DNA of 38,011 nt from Desulfobacterales bacterium HSG2 (GTDB lineage: Bacteria; Desulfobacterota; Desulfobacteria; Desulfobacterales; 4be13): positions 1-38,011 of the forward strand of contig JAUCGI010000038.1 of assembly GCA_030378035.1 (NCBI GenBank), in the 5' to 3' direction. Of the stretch, positions 14,641 through 23,297 are shown one piece after another; within the stretch, counting starts at the first letter, position 1, and every line of letters begins with the position of its first letter. The notes beneath the pieces are model-generated. The model made no database searches. It was not told where the DNA came from and saw only the letters and a list, made by a program, of their open reading frames with translations. Position numbers and translations under genes: made by a program.

Positions 14641-16872
14641 GGCAAGAGTACCCTGGTAAACCACATTGCCAGCCAACTGACCCACCTTCGGATGGGGACA
14701 GCGGATTCGGAAAAAACATCTCTGCCGGGATGGACGACTGATCAACCTCCCCTCCCTGTCAGGATCATCCTTCGCCAGTTTGCCGCATGGATGAAGGAAG
14801 ACTGGAAAAAGGCCGGGGAGAGACTGGTGTGGGAATATCTGGAATATCTGCTGAAGGACTGGGGATGTGCGGATTTCTTCCCGGCCCTGAAGCGAACCCT
14901 GGATGAAAAAGGCGGTGTGATCTTTTTTGACGGTCTGGACGAGGTACGGGAGACGGATGAAGAGAAGAAACGGACCCGAATGGTGGAAGCCATCAGAGAA
15001 TTTGCCAAGCCCCTTAAAAAATGCCGGTTCCTTATTACATGCCGGGAATACGCGTATCGCAGAGAGGATGGCTGGCGTCTGCCTGAAGCGGATTTTCCGG
15101 TGGTGGAACTCGATATGTTCCGTCTCAGACAGATCAGGGCTTTTACCAGGACCTGGTACCGGCTCACGGGAAAATGGAAAGGGTGGACCGAAAAACAGTC
15201 TCTTGCTGAAGCGGAAAAACTCTGTGAGGCCGTTGAGTCCTGGCCCCATCTGAGGGAACTGGGACAATACCCCCTGCTGCTGACCCTGATGGCTCAAGTT
15301 CACGGCAGGGACGGATATCTCCCCAAAGACCGGGCCGACTTGTATGAACGTGCGGTCAATCTTTTGCTGGCCCACTGGGAAAACAGGATTACCCGGGACA
15401 TTGACGGTGGTTGTACCGTAAAACCGGGTCTGGTGGCTGAGTTGGGTGTGCGGGTGGATACGCTGAGAAGCGCGCTGGAGCATGTGGCACTCTCTGCTCA
15501 TGAACGTCAGGAACGGGAAGGCGGGGACAGATCGGAGTGCGCGGATATTCCCAGAGAAGACCTGCGCCAGGAACTTGCAATCGGGCTGGGCAACGATCTG
15601 AACAGGGCTGAAAAGGTCATCGCATATATTCAGTACCGTGCGGGACTGCTACAGGCGCGGGATAACCGGACATTTGCCTTTCCGCACCGCACGTTTCAGG
15701 AATATCTTGCCGCGACCGGTATTATGAAAAAAAGCGATTTCGAGGAGTTCCTGAGAAAATGTGTGCTGCGGGATCTGTCTTGGTGGCGGGAGGTCTTCCT
15801 TCTCGCGGCCGGATCATCCCAGAATACGCCAAAGAATATTTACGATATGGTGGACTGCCTGTTGCCATATAATCCGGGAGACACGGAATTAACCAGCGAT
15901 ATCTCGGCCGTTGTCTGCCTGTCCGCGCGGGCCATGGGAGAAACGGAATTTGTAAAACATGTTGAGACGGAACAGGCATCCCGGTCCGGAAGATATTCAA
16001 AAATCCACGGCCGGGTGCAGAACTGGCTGCTGGCCGCTTTGAAAGCTGACACTGCTCTGACACCACGGGAACGCAATGACGCGGGTACCGCGCTGAACTG
16101 GGTGGGCGACCCGCGGTTCAACCCGAACAACTGGTATCTGGCGAATGATGACGAACTCGGCTTTGTGAGGATACCGGCAGGGGAATTTCTGATGGGAAGT
16201 GACAAGAAGCGGGATAAACATGCCAAGGACAACGAACTGCTTCACACCGTCGAACTTTCCGAATATCACATTGCCCGCTATCCTGTGACAGTGGCGCAGT
16301 TCGGAGCCTTTGTGCAGGAGAGCGGTTATCAGCCGGAAGAGGACTGGGAGGAAGATAATGAATATGACAATCATCCGGTTGTGAATGTGTCATGGCATGA
16401 TGCCGTGGCATACTGTGAGTGGCTGACTGAGAAGCTCAGGGAGCAGGGGCATCAGTGGCAGATACAACTGCCGACCGAGGCACAATGGGAGAAAGCAGCC
16501 AGGGGAACCGACGGACGGATTTATCCCTGGGGTGACGAGGCTGACCCGGACAGGGCAAATTATGATGATACGGGAATCGGCAAGACAAGTGCGGTCGGCT
16601 GCTTTCCCGCAGGTGCAGGTCCGTATGACTGTCTTGACATGGCCGGAAATGTATGGGAATGGTGCAGGGACTGGTATGGTGACTATCCTTCCGGCCGTGT
16701 AAGTAATCCTGCGGGGCCCGATACAGGCTCGAACCGTGTCAAACGGGGTGGCGGCTGGGGCAGCACCGCCGGGAACTGCCGGTCGGCGTACCGGTACGGC
16801 AACTCACCCGGCTACCGGTACGGCATCCTCGGCCTCCGGCTTGCTCTCTCCCCAGGTCAGCAGGGTGGTTAG
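14605..16872 (+). CDS. NACHT ATPase with C-terminal FGE-sulfatase/C-type-lectin variable domain (sensor 1)
   Basis: 755 residues. Walker A GCPGGGKST (8-16), Walker B VIFFDGLDEV (~104-113), helical NACHT-associated region ending [12 protein letters not shown] (~353-364). From about residue 515 lies an FGE-sulfatase domain ([41 protein letters not shown]). Its last 48 codons are a variable region. NACHT proteins oligomerise on ligand recognition; here the FGE/C-type-lectin fold is the likely recognition surface rather than an enzyme, as only one Cys remains in the variable segment. ATG 14605 has no Shine-Dalgarno and lies at the P-loop itself, so the chain lacks its own N-terminal domain. That domain is in the preceding ORF, and translation probably depends on coupling. 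Cytoplasmic; no membrane segment. Confidence 0.82.
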   Translation: MDRLVILGCPGGGKSTLVNHIASQLTHLRMGTADSEKTSLPGWTTDQPPLPVRIILRQFAAWMKEDWKKAGERLVWEYLEYLLKDWGCADFFPALKRTLDEKGGVIFFDGLDEVRETDEEKKRTRMVEAIREFAKPLKKCRFLITCREYAYRREDGWRLPEADFPVVELDMFRLRQIRAFTRTWYRLTGKWKGWTEKQSLAEAEKLCEAVESWPHLRELGQYPLLLTLMAQVHGRDGYLPKDRADLYERAVNLLLAHWENRITRDIDGGCTVKPGLVAELGVRVDTLRSALEHVALSAHERQEREGGDRSECADIPREDLRQELAIGLGNDLNRAEKVIAYIQYRAGLLQARDNRTFAFPHRTFQEYLAATGIMKKSDFEEFLRKCVLRDLSWWREVFLLAAGSSQNTPKNIYDMVDCLLPYNPGDTELTSDISAVVCLSARAMGETEFVKHVETEQASRSGRYSKIHGRVQNWLLAALKADTALTPRERNDAGTALNWVGDPRFNPNNWYLANDDELGFVRIPAGEFLMGSDKKRDKHAKDNELLHTVELSEYHIARYPVTVAQFGAFVQESGYQPEEDWEEDNEYDNHPVVNVSWHDAVAYCEWLTEKLREQGHQWQIQLPTEAQWEKAARGTDGRIYPWGDEADPDRANYDDTGIGKTSAVGCFPAGAGPYDCLDMAGNVWEWCRDWYGDYPSGRVSNPAGPDTGSNRVKRGGGWGSTAGNCRSAYRYGNSPGYRYGILGLRLALSPGQQGG
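16726..16872 (+). other. DGR-type variable region VR1
   Basis: Terminal 48 codons plus stop of sensor 1. Compared with VR2, the framework codons are the same (CGG, GGC, TGG, ACC GCC, TGC CGG TCG GCG, CTC GGC CTC CGG). The variable codons end in C and differ at positions 1-2: AAC/TAC, AAC/CAC, TAC/AAC, TAC/GGC, GGC/AGC, ATC/AGC. This is what adenine-directed mutagenesis of AAC template codons produces. The GC-rich end CTCTCCCCAGGTCAGCAG is the candidate IMH-like region. Confidence 0.75.
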
Positions 16873-16991
16873 GCAGGGCAGGCAAGGCAGGCAGGGCAGT
16901 TCCGTGCGCAATCGGAAGCATCATCCGCACGGAGGGGCGTGCGGAGCCGCCCCGGAGTCGGATGATGCTTCCGGTTGCGCACGGAACTGCC
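16873..16991 (+). repeat. Post-VR hairpin element, copy 1
   Basis: After a GGCAG-rich purine tract (16873-16894), arms 16895-16927 and 16959-16991 pair over 33 bp, with one position that is G-U in RNA. The 31-nt loop contains its own GGGGCG/CGCCCC stem. It starts about 22 bp after the stop codon. Here the upper stem is CATCATCCG/CGGATGATG, whereas copies 2 and 5 have CATCAGCCG/CGGCTGATG, a compensatory pair. DGR targets are known to need a hairpin just downstream of the variable region; this one is unusually long. Confidence 0.75.
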
Positions 16992-17003
16992 AAGAGTGGG
17001 TTT

Positions 17004-17266
17004 CTACAAGGATTGTGGTTAAGAAAGGATTGGTTGGACTTTTTGGGAGTTCTTCGGTTACAATAAATGCGTCCTTTCTGATGGGTGAATCTACAAGGAT
17101 TGTGGTTAAGAAAGGATTAGTTGTGCTTTCCGGGAGTTTTTCGGTTACAATTAAATGCGTCCTTGCCGGATGTGAATCTCTACAAGGATTGTGGTTAAGA
17201 GAGGATTAGTTGTGCTCTCCGGAAGTTCTTCGGTCGCAATTAATGCGTCCTTTCTGGATGGATAAC
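17004..17266 (+). repeat. Three tandem ~88-bp direct repeats
   Basis: Units start at 17004, 17091 and 17180 with CTACAAGGATTGTGGTTAAG and run through TTCTTCGG(T/C) and AATGCGTCCTT. No spacers and no coding potential. The first ~35 bp recur at 29417-29451, exactly where the polyketide synthase gene is cut, and a related arm is at 11297. Confidence 0.75.
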
Positions 17267-17578
17267 TCGGCTTCTCAAATGTCCCTAACGGGACATGGCT
17301 ACAGCGAGCGTCCCGGAATCAATTCCGGGGCTGAAAGCCAAAGCAGGCTGAAGTCTGCTACAGTCTGCTATGGAGATTGGAGGAACACCTGTCCCGTAGG
17401 GACTCTTGATAATAGCCCGGCAATTCATTGCCGGGGACTCGTTCCCAAAATTGGTTTTTGTCCCGTAGGGACAACTGATAATAACCCGGCAATTCATTGC
17501 TGGGGGGGTTGATTCTCAAAATTGGTTTTTATCCCGTGGGAATAATTGAAAATCCGGCATCAGAAGTGAGATCAGATA
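17267..17578. repeat. Dispersed palindromic repeats upstream of the PEGA-FGE gene
   Basis: No gene. Contains the palindrome CCCGGAATCAATTCCGGG (17312-17329) followed by CTGAAAGCCAAAGCAGGC, a pair also present at 20408-20440. There are two copies of a GTCCCGTAGGGAC...GATAATARCCCGGCAATTCATTG unit (~17392-17440 and 17458-17505) plus a degenerate third, TATCCCGTGGGAATAATTG. The last ~40 bp (TCAGAAGTGAGATCAGATA, then ATGGCA) match the leader of the orphan TIR gene at 11414-11440. Confidence 0.65.
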
Positions 17579-20179
17579 ATGGCAAATAACGACAAATCAA
17601 AATTTTCTGTAAAAAGCGATAAAGCTGAGGGAGTTGTTCAGGCGGGTAAAATCAAGACTCTTATACAAAATTTCCAGGAGTCACCTGTAATTTGGTTTGT
17701 GATCCTGATCATATTTATTCTGGCATTAATAGCTGTCATAGGTATTTTACCTTCCGGCGACACTGACAAACCTCCCGTTCAGGTGAAAGAATCCCCGTGT
17801 TTTGCAATAGATAACCCGATCCTCAGATCGGATGCTGCGATGGTTATCACAGCAAAAAATGATTCCGCAAACCGACACAGACCGTTAGACATTCAGTTTG
17901 ACGATATTTTGTTCAGTGAAAAGGGGATTCCGAAAGAACATCTGAAAAACGATGAATATCTGTGGCAGAAATGGCATTTCGTTTTAAAAGATCAGAATCC
18001 CACTGAAGAGATGGTAAAAAAAGGACATCATCGGGTTCGTGTGGGCTTTCCCGCTGAAATGCTTTCAGATGACTCTATAATCGTATTTACAAATGTTCCT
18101 CCTGTTGTCAGAGTCGAAACGGCCCAGTCCGAATCAGACCCGGATCAGCGCATTATCAGGGGAAAGGCTGCCAGTGAGTTCCAGATTCCGGGCAACACAA
18201 TTTCGGTCGAGGTTCTGTATTTTCATGACGGACCGTCTCAGGAAATAAATATCCCTGTCAGAACAAAGGAGGATTCCGAAACAGGTGTCACCTATTTTGA
18301 ATTTGAAACTACCGTGCAGGGGCTGCCCCGGATACCGGCTGATGATCCCAGATATGTGCGCCCTTTCTTCGGTTTCAGAATAACCGACCAGGCAGGCAAT
18401 AAATATTACCAGGAACAAAATTATGCCCAGTACATGGCACCCGGGAGCAGTCGTTTCGGATTTAACGATTTTGCCATGATCAAGGTTGAAAGACTGCCTG
18501 AAGATGAAAAACATCAGTTTAAAAATATTATACGAATGACACCGCCGATTCAGCGACAGCTTACGAACGGAGAACCGGCTATCATATTGAATGTCAGAGG
18601 TATTGCAAGCACAAGGCGTCTGACATGGAAGAGCAATGTGAAAAACAGACAGCCTATCACACTGGTTTTTGATGATGAAAGACAGATCGGCTATTCTTTT
18701 ACCGACGAATATACGGATGACAGGCATCTGGATAAAGAAGAAACAGTCACATACACCGTTGAGCAGGAAGGAGAGGACGGAACAAAATACCGTAGCAATG
18801 ATGAGACATACACAGAGAAAGTCAAAGTGATGCTCACAGTGCGCTCGAAAGTGTATAATGACACGGTTTACATTGACGGAAAAAAACACGGTTCAACCCG
18901 TCTGGATATCGAATTGGAAAGAGGGAAACACATATTGCGTGTCGAAAAGGACGGTTATGAGCCGTATGAAAAAGAGGTTGATTTACAGAAACCGACAACA
19001 ATCTGGGCAAAATTGGATCCCGTTACCGAAATCATCCGGATTGAAACCGATCCATCCGGTGCGACTGTGTTTGTGAATGGCGGGAAAAAAGGCGTTTCCC
19101 CGACAAATCTGAAACTGTCCGCAACAGAAAAAGTCCGTCTGAGTGTGAAACTGGCAGGATATAAGACTCAGGAGAAAATCATCCGGTTTCCGTTTGAAAA
19201 TTCGGAGGCTCTGAAGTTTGTTTTAGTCCCTCTTCCGAAACAGACAGGCAGTCTTTATGTAAAGGTCAGCCCTTCGGATGCTCTTATTCATATTCGGGAC
19301 ATTAAAGAAAAATACAAACACGGAATGGAACTTCAGGCCGGTGACTATGTTCTTGAAATCTCAGCAAAAGGATATGAGAGTTCAAAGGAAAATGTGGAAA
19401 TAATTCCCGGAAAAATGACGGAAACTGAGGTTGAACTTAAACGGATAGCCGACCCCCGGAAAACAATTGTCAAGCCATTTGTCAACTCGTTAAAGATGAA
19501 ATTTGTTTACATTTCTCCCGGAACTTTTATGATGGGAAGTCCCGACAATGAATCCGGCCGTGATGATGATGAAAAACAACATAAGGTGACACTGACCAAA
19601 GGCTTTTACATGCAGACAACGGAGGTTACACAGGGACAGTGGAAAGCGATCACGGGAAGTAATCTTTCAGATTTCAAAGACTGCGGAGATGACTGTCCGG
19701 TTGAGAGTGTTTCCTGGAATGATGTACAGAGGTTTATCAGGAACCTGAATAAAAGGGGAGAAGGTACATACCGACTGCCCACAGAAGCGGAGTGGGAGTA
19801 TGCATGCAGAGCCGACACAAAAACTGCATATTACTTCGGAAACAACTCATACAGATTAAGTCAGTATGCTTGGTATCGTGGTAATTCGGGGGACAGAACA
19901 CATCCGGTTGGCAAGCTCAGGCCAAATCCTTGGGGGCTGTATGACATGCACGGGAATGTATGGGAATGGTGCAGGGATTGGTATGGTGAATATCCTTCCG
20001 GTACCGTTACTGATCCTACGAGACCCGACAGAGGCTCGTACCGTGTCCTTCGGGGCGGCGGCTGGGGCGGCACCGCCGGGCACTGCCGGTCGGCGAACCG
20101 GCACGACAACTTGCCCGGCAAGCGGGGCAGCAGCCTCGGCCTCCGGCTCGCTCTCTCCCCAGGTCAGCAGGACGGCTAG
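17579..20179 (+). CDS. Membrane-anchored PEGA-repeat protein with C-terminal FGE variable domain
   Basis: 866 residues. A short Lys-rich N-terminus precedes one membrane helix (~38-58, VIWFVILIIFILALIAVIG), predicting N-inside/C-outside topology. A long extracytoplasmic part follows with three PEGA-like modules: VYIDGKKHGSTRLDIELERG (~430), IETDPSGATVFVNG (~486) and VKVSPSDALIHIRD (~560). The FGE-sulfatase domain spans ~634-866 ([50 protein letters not shown]) and ends in variable region VR2. ATG 17579 follows AAGTGAGATCAGATA. The body is clearly more AT-rich than neighbours, but its last ~220 bp are GC-rich and nearly match those of sensor 1, although the rest of the FGE domain is only distantly related. 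It likely displays a diversified ligand-binding tip on the cell surface or in the periplasm. Confidence 0.82.
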   Translation: MANNDKSKFSVKSDKAEGVVQAGKIKTLIQNFQESPVIWFVILIIFILALIAVIGILPSGDTDKPPVQVKESPCFAIDNPILRSDAAMVITAKNDSANRHRPLDIQFDDILFSEKGIPKEHLKNDEYLWQKWHFVLKDQNPTEEMVKKGHHRVRVGFPAEMLSDDSIIVFTNVPPVVRVETAQSESDPDQRIIRGKAASEFQIPGNTISVEVLYFHDGPSQEINIPVRTKEDSETGVTYFEFETTVQGLPRIPADDPRYVRPFFGFRITDQAGNKYYQEQNYAQYMAPGSSRFGFNDFAMIKVERLPEDEKHQFKNIIRMTPPIQRQLTNGEPAIILNVRGIASTRRLTWKSNVKNRQPITLVFDDERQIGYSFTDEYTDDRHLDKEETVTYTVEQEGEDGTKYRSNDETYTEKVKVMLTVRSKVYNDTVYIDGKKHGSTRLDIELERGKHILRVEKDGYEPYEKEVDLQKPTTIWAKLDPVTEIIRIETDPSGATVFVNGGKKGVSPTNLKLSATEKVRLSVKLAGYKTQEKIIRFPFENSEALKFVLVPLPKQTGSLYVKVSPSDALIHIRDIKEKYKHGMELQAGDYVLEISAKGYESSKENVEIIPGKMTETEVELKRIADPRKTIVKPFVNSLKMKFVYISPGTFMMGSPDNESGRDDDEKQHKVTLTKGFYMQTTEVTQGQWKAITGSNLSDFKDCGDDCPVESVSWNDVQRFIRNLNKRGEGTYRLPTEAEWEYACRADTKTAYYFGNNSYRLSQYAWYRGNSGDRTHPVGKLRPNPWGLYDMHGNVWEWCRDWYGEYPSGTVTDPTRPDRGSYRVLRGGGWGGTAGHCRSANRHDNLPGKRGSSLGLRLALSPGQQDG
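20033..20179 (+). other. DGR-type variable region VR2
   Basis: Last 48 codons plus stop of the PEGA-FGE gene. Aligns with VR1 without gaps; of about 18 base differences in the core (codons 3-34), about two thirds have an A in one of the two copies, and nearly all change the amino acid. Framework and end (CTCTCCCCAGGTCAGCAG) are the same as VR1, pointing to the same template. Confidence 0.75.
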
Positions 20180-20307
20180 GCAGGGCAGGCAAGGCAAGCA
20201 AGACAGGCAGGGCAGTTTCGTGTGCAATCGGAAGCATCAGCCGCACGGAGGGGTGCGCGGAGCCACCCCGGAGTCGGCTGATGCTTCCGATTGCACACGG
20301 AACTGCC
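20180..20307 (+). repeat. Post-VR hairpin element, copy 2
   Basis: Purine GGCAG tract, then arms 20211-20243 and 20275-20307 (32 of 33 pairs, the other G-U). Relative to copy 1 both sides change together: GTGTGCAAT/ATTGCACAC versus GTGCGCAAT/GTTGCGCAC. The loop stem is GGGGTG/CACCCC-like (gaggggtgcgcggagccacccc) versus GGGGCG/CGCCCC. Confidence 0.75.
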
Positions 20308-20537
20308 AAGAGCGGGGATGTAAAACAATTTTTCAAATTGTTTCCCCGGCACAGATGTAGAGCAATTTTTCAAATTGTTTCCCCGGGCTTTGATTCCCCG
20401 GCAACCGCCCCGGAATCAATTCCGGGGCTAAAAGCTAAAGCAGGCTAAAGCCGGCTGACCCCCACAGCGCCCCTGAGGGTGTCTGAGGCTCCTCAGCCGG
20501 TGGACTGATCTTGCAGATTTATTTCGGAGAAGCACAG
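20308..20537. repeat. Dispersed repeats and leader upstream of sensor 2
   Basis: Two copies of a TGTARARCAATTTTTCAAAT unit (~20320 and ~20356), the palindrome CCCCGGAATCAATTCCGGGG (20408-20427) and a CTAAAGCAGGCTAAAGCCGG tail. The last part (CTTGCAGATTTATTTCGGAG) is shared with the leader of the NACHT gene at 26502. No gene. Confidence 0.6.
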
Positions 20538-23201
20538 ATGACTAAAATTGACAAAAAACTGGCTCAGTTGAAAAAGGCGTTCGAGAGCGGTATCCTGGAT
20601 GAGGATACATATACGGCCGCGGTGAAAGCTCTGGCCGGGGATGGAAATGAGACAAACATCAGCACCGGCGAGGACGCTGTCTTCGCAAAAGACCGGGGGA
20701 AAGCTTATGCAATTAAAGGTTCCCAAATCGGGGTTGCCGGTGATCATACCAAAGTTGAAGGCGATATAAAGGTCTATGCCGATAAGACTGACCCGGAATC
20801 ACTACGCCGGCAATACCTGCAAGACCTTGCGATTGAAACCAACCGCCTGCCATGGGTAAATGTTGACCCGGATTATGCGGACCCGGAACGGGGAGAATCC
20901 CTGGGGCTTGCCGATATTTACACGACCCTTGACACCACGGAGATTGGAAGGCCGGAAACCGAGGATGAGGTTAGGGAACACCTACAATGGGCAACAGGAC
21001 GGATTTCCGCGCAGGAGATGATCAGCAGGGAGGAAAAGCTGGTTCTGCTGGGCGATCCCGGTTCGGGCAAGTCAACCTTTGTCAATTACCTTACCCATAT
21101 CATGGCTCAGGCAGGCAGAAGCAGAAATCCTGATGAATGGCTGAACCGGCTGGAAAATACCGGGATATGGGAACACGGTGTGCTGCTTCCCGTCAGGGTG
21201 ATACTCCGTGAATTTGTAGCTGGTCTTGACAAAAACTCTCAACCCGGGCCTGATCTGCTTCTTTCATATCTGGAAGCCAATCTGAAGACAGCCATGAAAG
21301 ACTTCTGGAAATCGCTGTATGAAGGCCTGGCCGAACCCGAAACCCCTTATCTCATCCTGCTTGACGGTCTTGACGAAGTGCCGCCTGAACTACGCCGGAC
21401 TGTAGTCACCACCGTCAGCGAATTTGCGGAGAAATACAAAGAACACCGGTATCTTGTGACCTGCCGGATTTACGCCTACATCGGACAGAATTACCAGTTG
21501 CAGGGCTTCCGTCAGGCAACCCTATTCCCGTTCAGCAGAGAACAGATAGAAAGCTTTGTCTCCGCATGGTATCGCGAGCTTGCGGCAAGGGGGCGTTTCA
21601 CAGAGAAAGAAGCGGGGAAACGTGCGGAAAGGCTGAAATATGCCGCAACCCGGCTTGATCTGATCGGGCTTGCGGAAAGGCCGCTGCTCATAACGGCCAT
21701 GGCGCTGCTTCACACATTCAGAGGGCAGTTGCCGGAAGACCGGGTGGAACTGTATCAGGGGACGGTTGATCTGCTGCTGAGGCGGTGGGAAAGTCGGATG
21801 GGCGGGGAAAAGGGAATTATCGAAACACTGAATATTCCGGGTCTGAAGATGAACAGACTTGAAGCGGGCCTTTACAATGTTGCGTTCCGAGCACATGCAG
21901 GTCATAACAGGAGAGGAGAGACAGCGGATATCAGGGAGGCTGACCTGCGGGAGCATCTCGCCCCCTGCCTGAACAACGACTGGAACAAAGCCGGGGATTT
22001 TATCTGTTATGTGCGGGAGCGTGCGGGTCTGCTGATTCGTCATAAGCCCGATGCATACACTTTTCCCCACAGAACCTTTCAGGAATTCATGGCTGCCTGT
22101 CATCTGGTTGTCGGGACAAAAGACTATCCGGGCGAGGCCGCCCGGCTGGTCAGGGAAGATGGGAACAAATGGCATATCGTATTCATACTGGCGGCAGGTT
22201 ATGCCGCCCGGACTCACAGGGAAGTCCAGGCAGTGTCCTCGGTAAATGCGCTTTATCCGGCCGAAGTGAGCGAATCGAAACCGAATGCGGCTGCTTATCA
22301 TCGCTTGGAGATCGCTGTCGAGGCGCTTATGGAAATCGGACTTTTGTATGTAAAGGGGGATGACGTGGGCAGAGCTGTCCTGAACCGGGTCAGAAGGTGG
22401 ATGGCTGCCGCTTTGCAGGCTGATGACGTACTCGGAACAGAAGAACGGGTCTCTCTCGGCAACACGCTGGCTGTTCACGGCGATCCCCGGTTCAACCCGG
22501 GCAACTGGTATCTGCCTGATGATGACGAACTCGGATTTGTGAGGATACCGGCAGGAAAGTTTCTGATGGGAAGAAGCCACACAGTTGAACTTTCCGAATA
22601 TTCCGTTGCCCGCTATCCTGTGACAGTGGCGCAGTTCGGATCCTTTGTCCAGGATAGCGGATATCAGCCGGGAGAGGACTGGGAAGAAGATAATGAATAT
22701 GACAACCACCCGGTTGTGAATGTCTCATGGCATGATGCTGCGGCATACTGCGAGTGGCTGACTGAGAAACTGAAAGACCGAAGATGGAAGGTACAACTGC
22801 CCACCGAGGCGCAATGGGAGAAGGCAGCCGGGGGAACCGATGGACGGATTTATCCATGGGGTGACGAGGCCGACCCGGATAAGGCAAATTGTGACGATAC
22901 GGGAATCGGCACGACAAGTGCGGTCGGCTGCTTTCCCGCAGGTGCAAGTCCCTATGGCTGTCTTGACATGGCCGGAAATCTATGGGAATGGTGCAGGGAC
23001 CGGTATGATGGCTATTCTTCCGGCCGTGTAAGTAATCCTGCGTATCCCAATACAGGCTCGCACCGAGTTCGCCGAGGCGGTGCATGGAACTTTAGCGTCG
23101 GGTTCTGCCGAGCGGCGTCCCGTATCGCCGGCTGCCCTGACTCCCGCTTCAGGTATCACGGGTTCCGGCTCGTCCGGCTTCCAAGTCAGCAGGACGGCTA
23201 A
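20538..23201 (+). CDS. NACHT ATPase with C-terminal FGE variable domain (sensor 2, intact)
   Basis: 887 residues from ATG 20538, chosen over an upstream TTG because CGGAGA lies 7 nt before it and the homologue at 26502 has the same start. Residues 4-31 are a SHOCT-like helical hairpin ([20 protein letters not shown]). Residues 37-79 are the shared adaptor ([34 protein letters not shown]). NACHT: Walker A GDPGSGKST (~172-180), Walker B LILLDGLDEVP (~271-281), [12 protein letters not shown] (~508). FGE domain from ~666 ([37 protein letters not shown]) ends in VR3 from codon 840. It lacks the ~14 residues after FLMG present in sisters (a deletion of the SDKKRDKHAK segment). It is the only uninterrupted sensor of the four: adaptor, ATPase and recognition tip in one chain. 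Confidence 0.87.
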   Translation: MTKIDKKLAQLKKAFESGILDEDTYTAAVKALAGDGNETNISTGEDAVFAKDRGKAYAIKGSQIGVAGDHTKVEGDIKVYADKTDPESLRRQYLQDLAIETNRLPWVNVDPDYADPERGESLGLADIYTTLDTTEIGRPETEDEVREHLQWATGRISAQEMISREEKLVLLGDPGSGKSTFVNYLTHIMAQAGRSRNPDEWLNRLENTGIWEHGVLLPVRVILREFVAGLDKNSQPGPDLLLSYLEANLKTAMKDFWKSLYEGLAEPETPYLILLDGLDEVPPELRRTVVTTVSEFAEKYKEHRYLVTCRIYAYIGQNYQLQGFRQATLFPFSREQIESFVSAWYRELAARGRFTEKEAGKRAERLKYAATRLDLIGLAERPLLITAMALLHTFRGQLPEDRVELYQGTVDLLLRRWESRMGGEKGIIETLNIPGLKMNRLEAGLYNVAFRAHAGHNRRGETADIREADLREHLAPCLNNDWNKAGDFICYVRERAGLLIRHKPDAYTFPHRTFQEFMAACHLVVGTKDYPGEAARLVREDGNKWHIVFILAAGYAARTHREVQAVSSVNALYPAEVSESKPNAAAYHRLEIAVEALMEIGLLYVKGDDVGRAVLNRVRRWMAAALQADDVLGTEERVSLGNTLAVHGDPRFNPGNWYLPDDDELGFVRIPAGKFLMGRSHTVELSEYSVARYPVTVAQFGSFVQDSGYQPGEDWEEDNEYDNHPVVNVSWHDAAAYCEWLTEKLKDRRWKVQLPTEAQWEKAAGGTDGRIYPWGDEADPDKANCDDTGIGTTSAVGCFPAGASPYGCLDMAGNLWEWCRDRYDGYSSGRVSNPAYPNTGSHRVRRGGAWNFSVGFCRAASRIAGCPDSRFRYHGFRLVRLPSQQDG
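23055..23201 (+). other. DGR-type variable region VR3
   Basis: Terminal 48 codons plus stop of sensor 2, starting at the same GGCTCG as the others. The framework is a second type (GGG TTC CGG CTC rather than GGC CTC CGG CTC), shared with VR4 and VR5. Variable codons again mostly end in C (CAC, TTC, TCC, ATC, GCC, TGC, GAC, TTC). Suggests a second template or an older diverged lineage. Confidence 0.65.
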
Positions 23202-23250
23202 CAGGGCAGTTCCGTGCATAATCGGAGTGGCTGATGCTTCTGATCGAACA
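23202..23250 (+). repeat. Post-VR hairpin element, copy 3 (collapsed)
   Basis: Keeps GGCAGTTCCGTGCATAATCG of the left arm, then jumps to GGCTGATGCTTCTGATCG of the right arm. About 45 bp and the loop are gone, apparently by deletion between short CGGA repeats. It can no longer form the long stem, so VR3 is predicted to be frozen if the hairpin is needed. Confidence 0.6.
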
Positions 23251-23297
23251 AAGGGTCATTCCCGAAATAAAAAAACGCAACACAGGATAACAACAAC

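Noticed and set aside
16895-16991. Long hairpin as a simple Rho-independent terminator
   Set aside because: Stem far longer than a terminator, no T-tract on the plus strand, structured loop, and strict association with variable regions; termination may still be a side effect.
17004-17266. Possible CRISPR array
   Set aside because: Units of ~88 bp are directly abutting with no unique spacers, and no cas genes are present.
22535-23201. Active formylglycine-generating enzyme for sulfatase maturation
   Set aside because: No sulfatase gene nearby, the domain is fused to NACHT, and the region that would hold the active-site cysteines is the hypervariable segment; a binding role is more likely.
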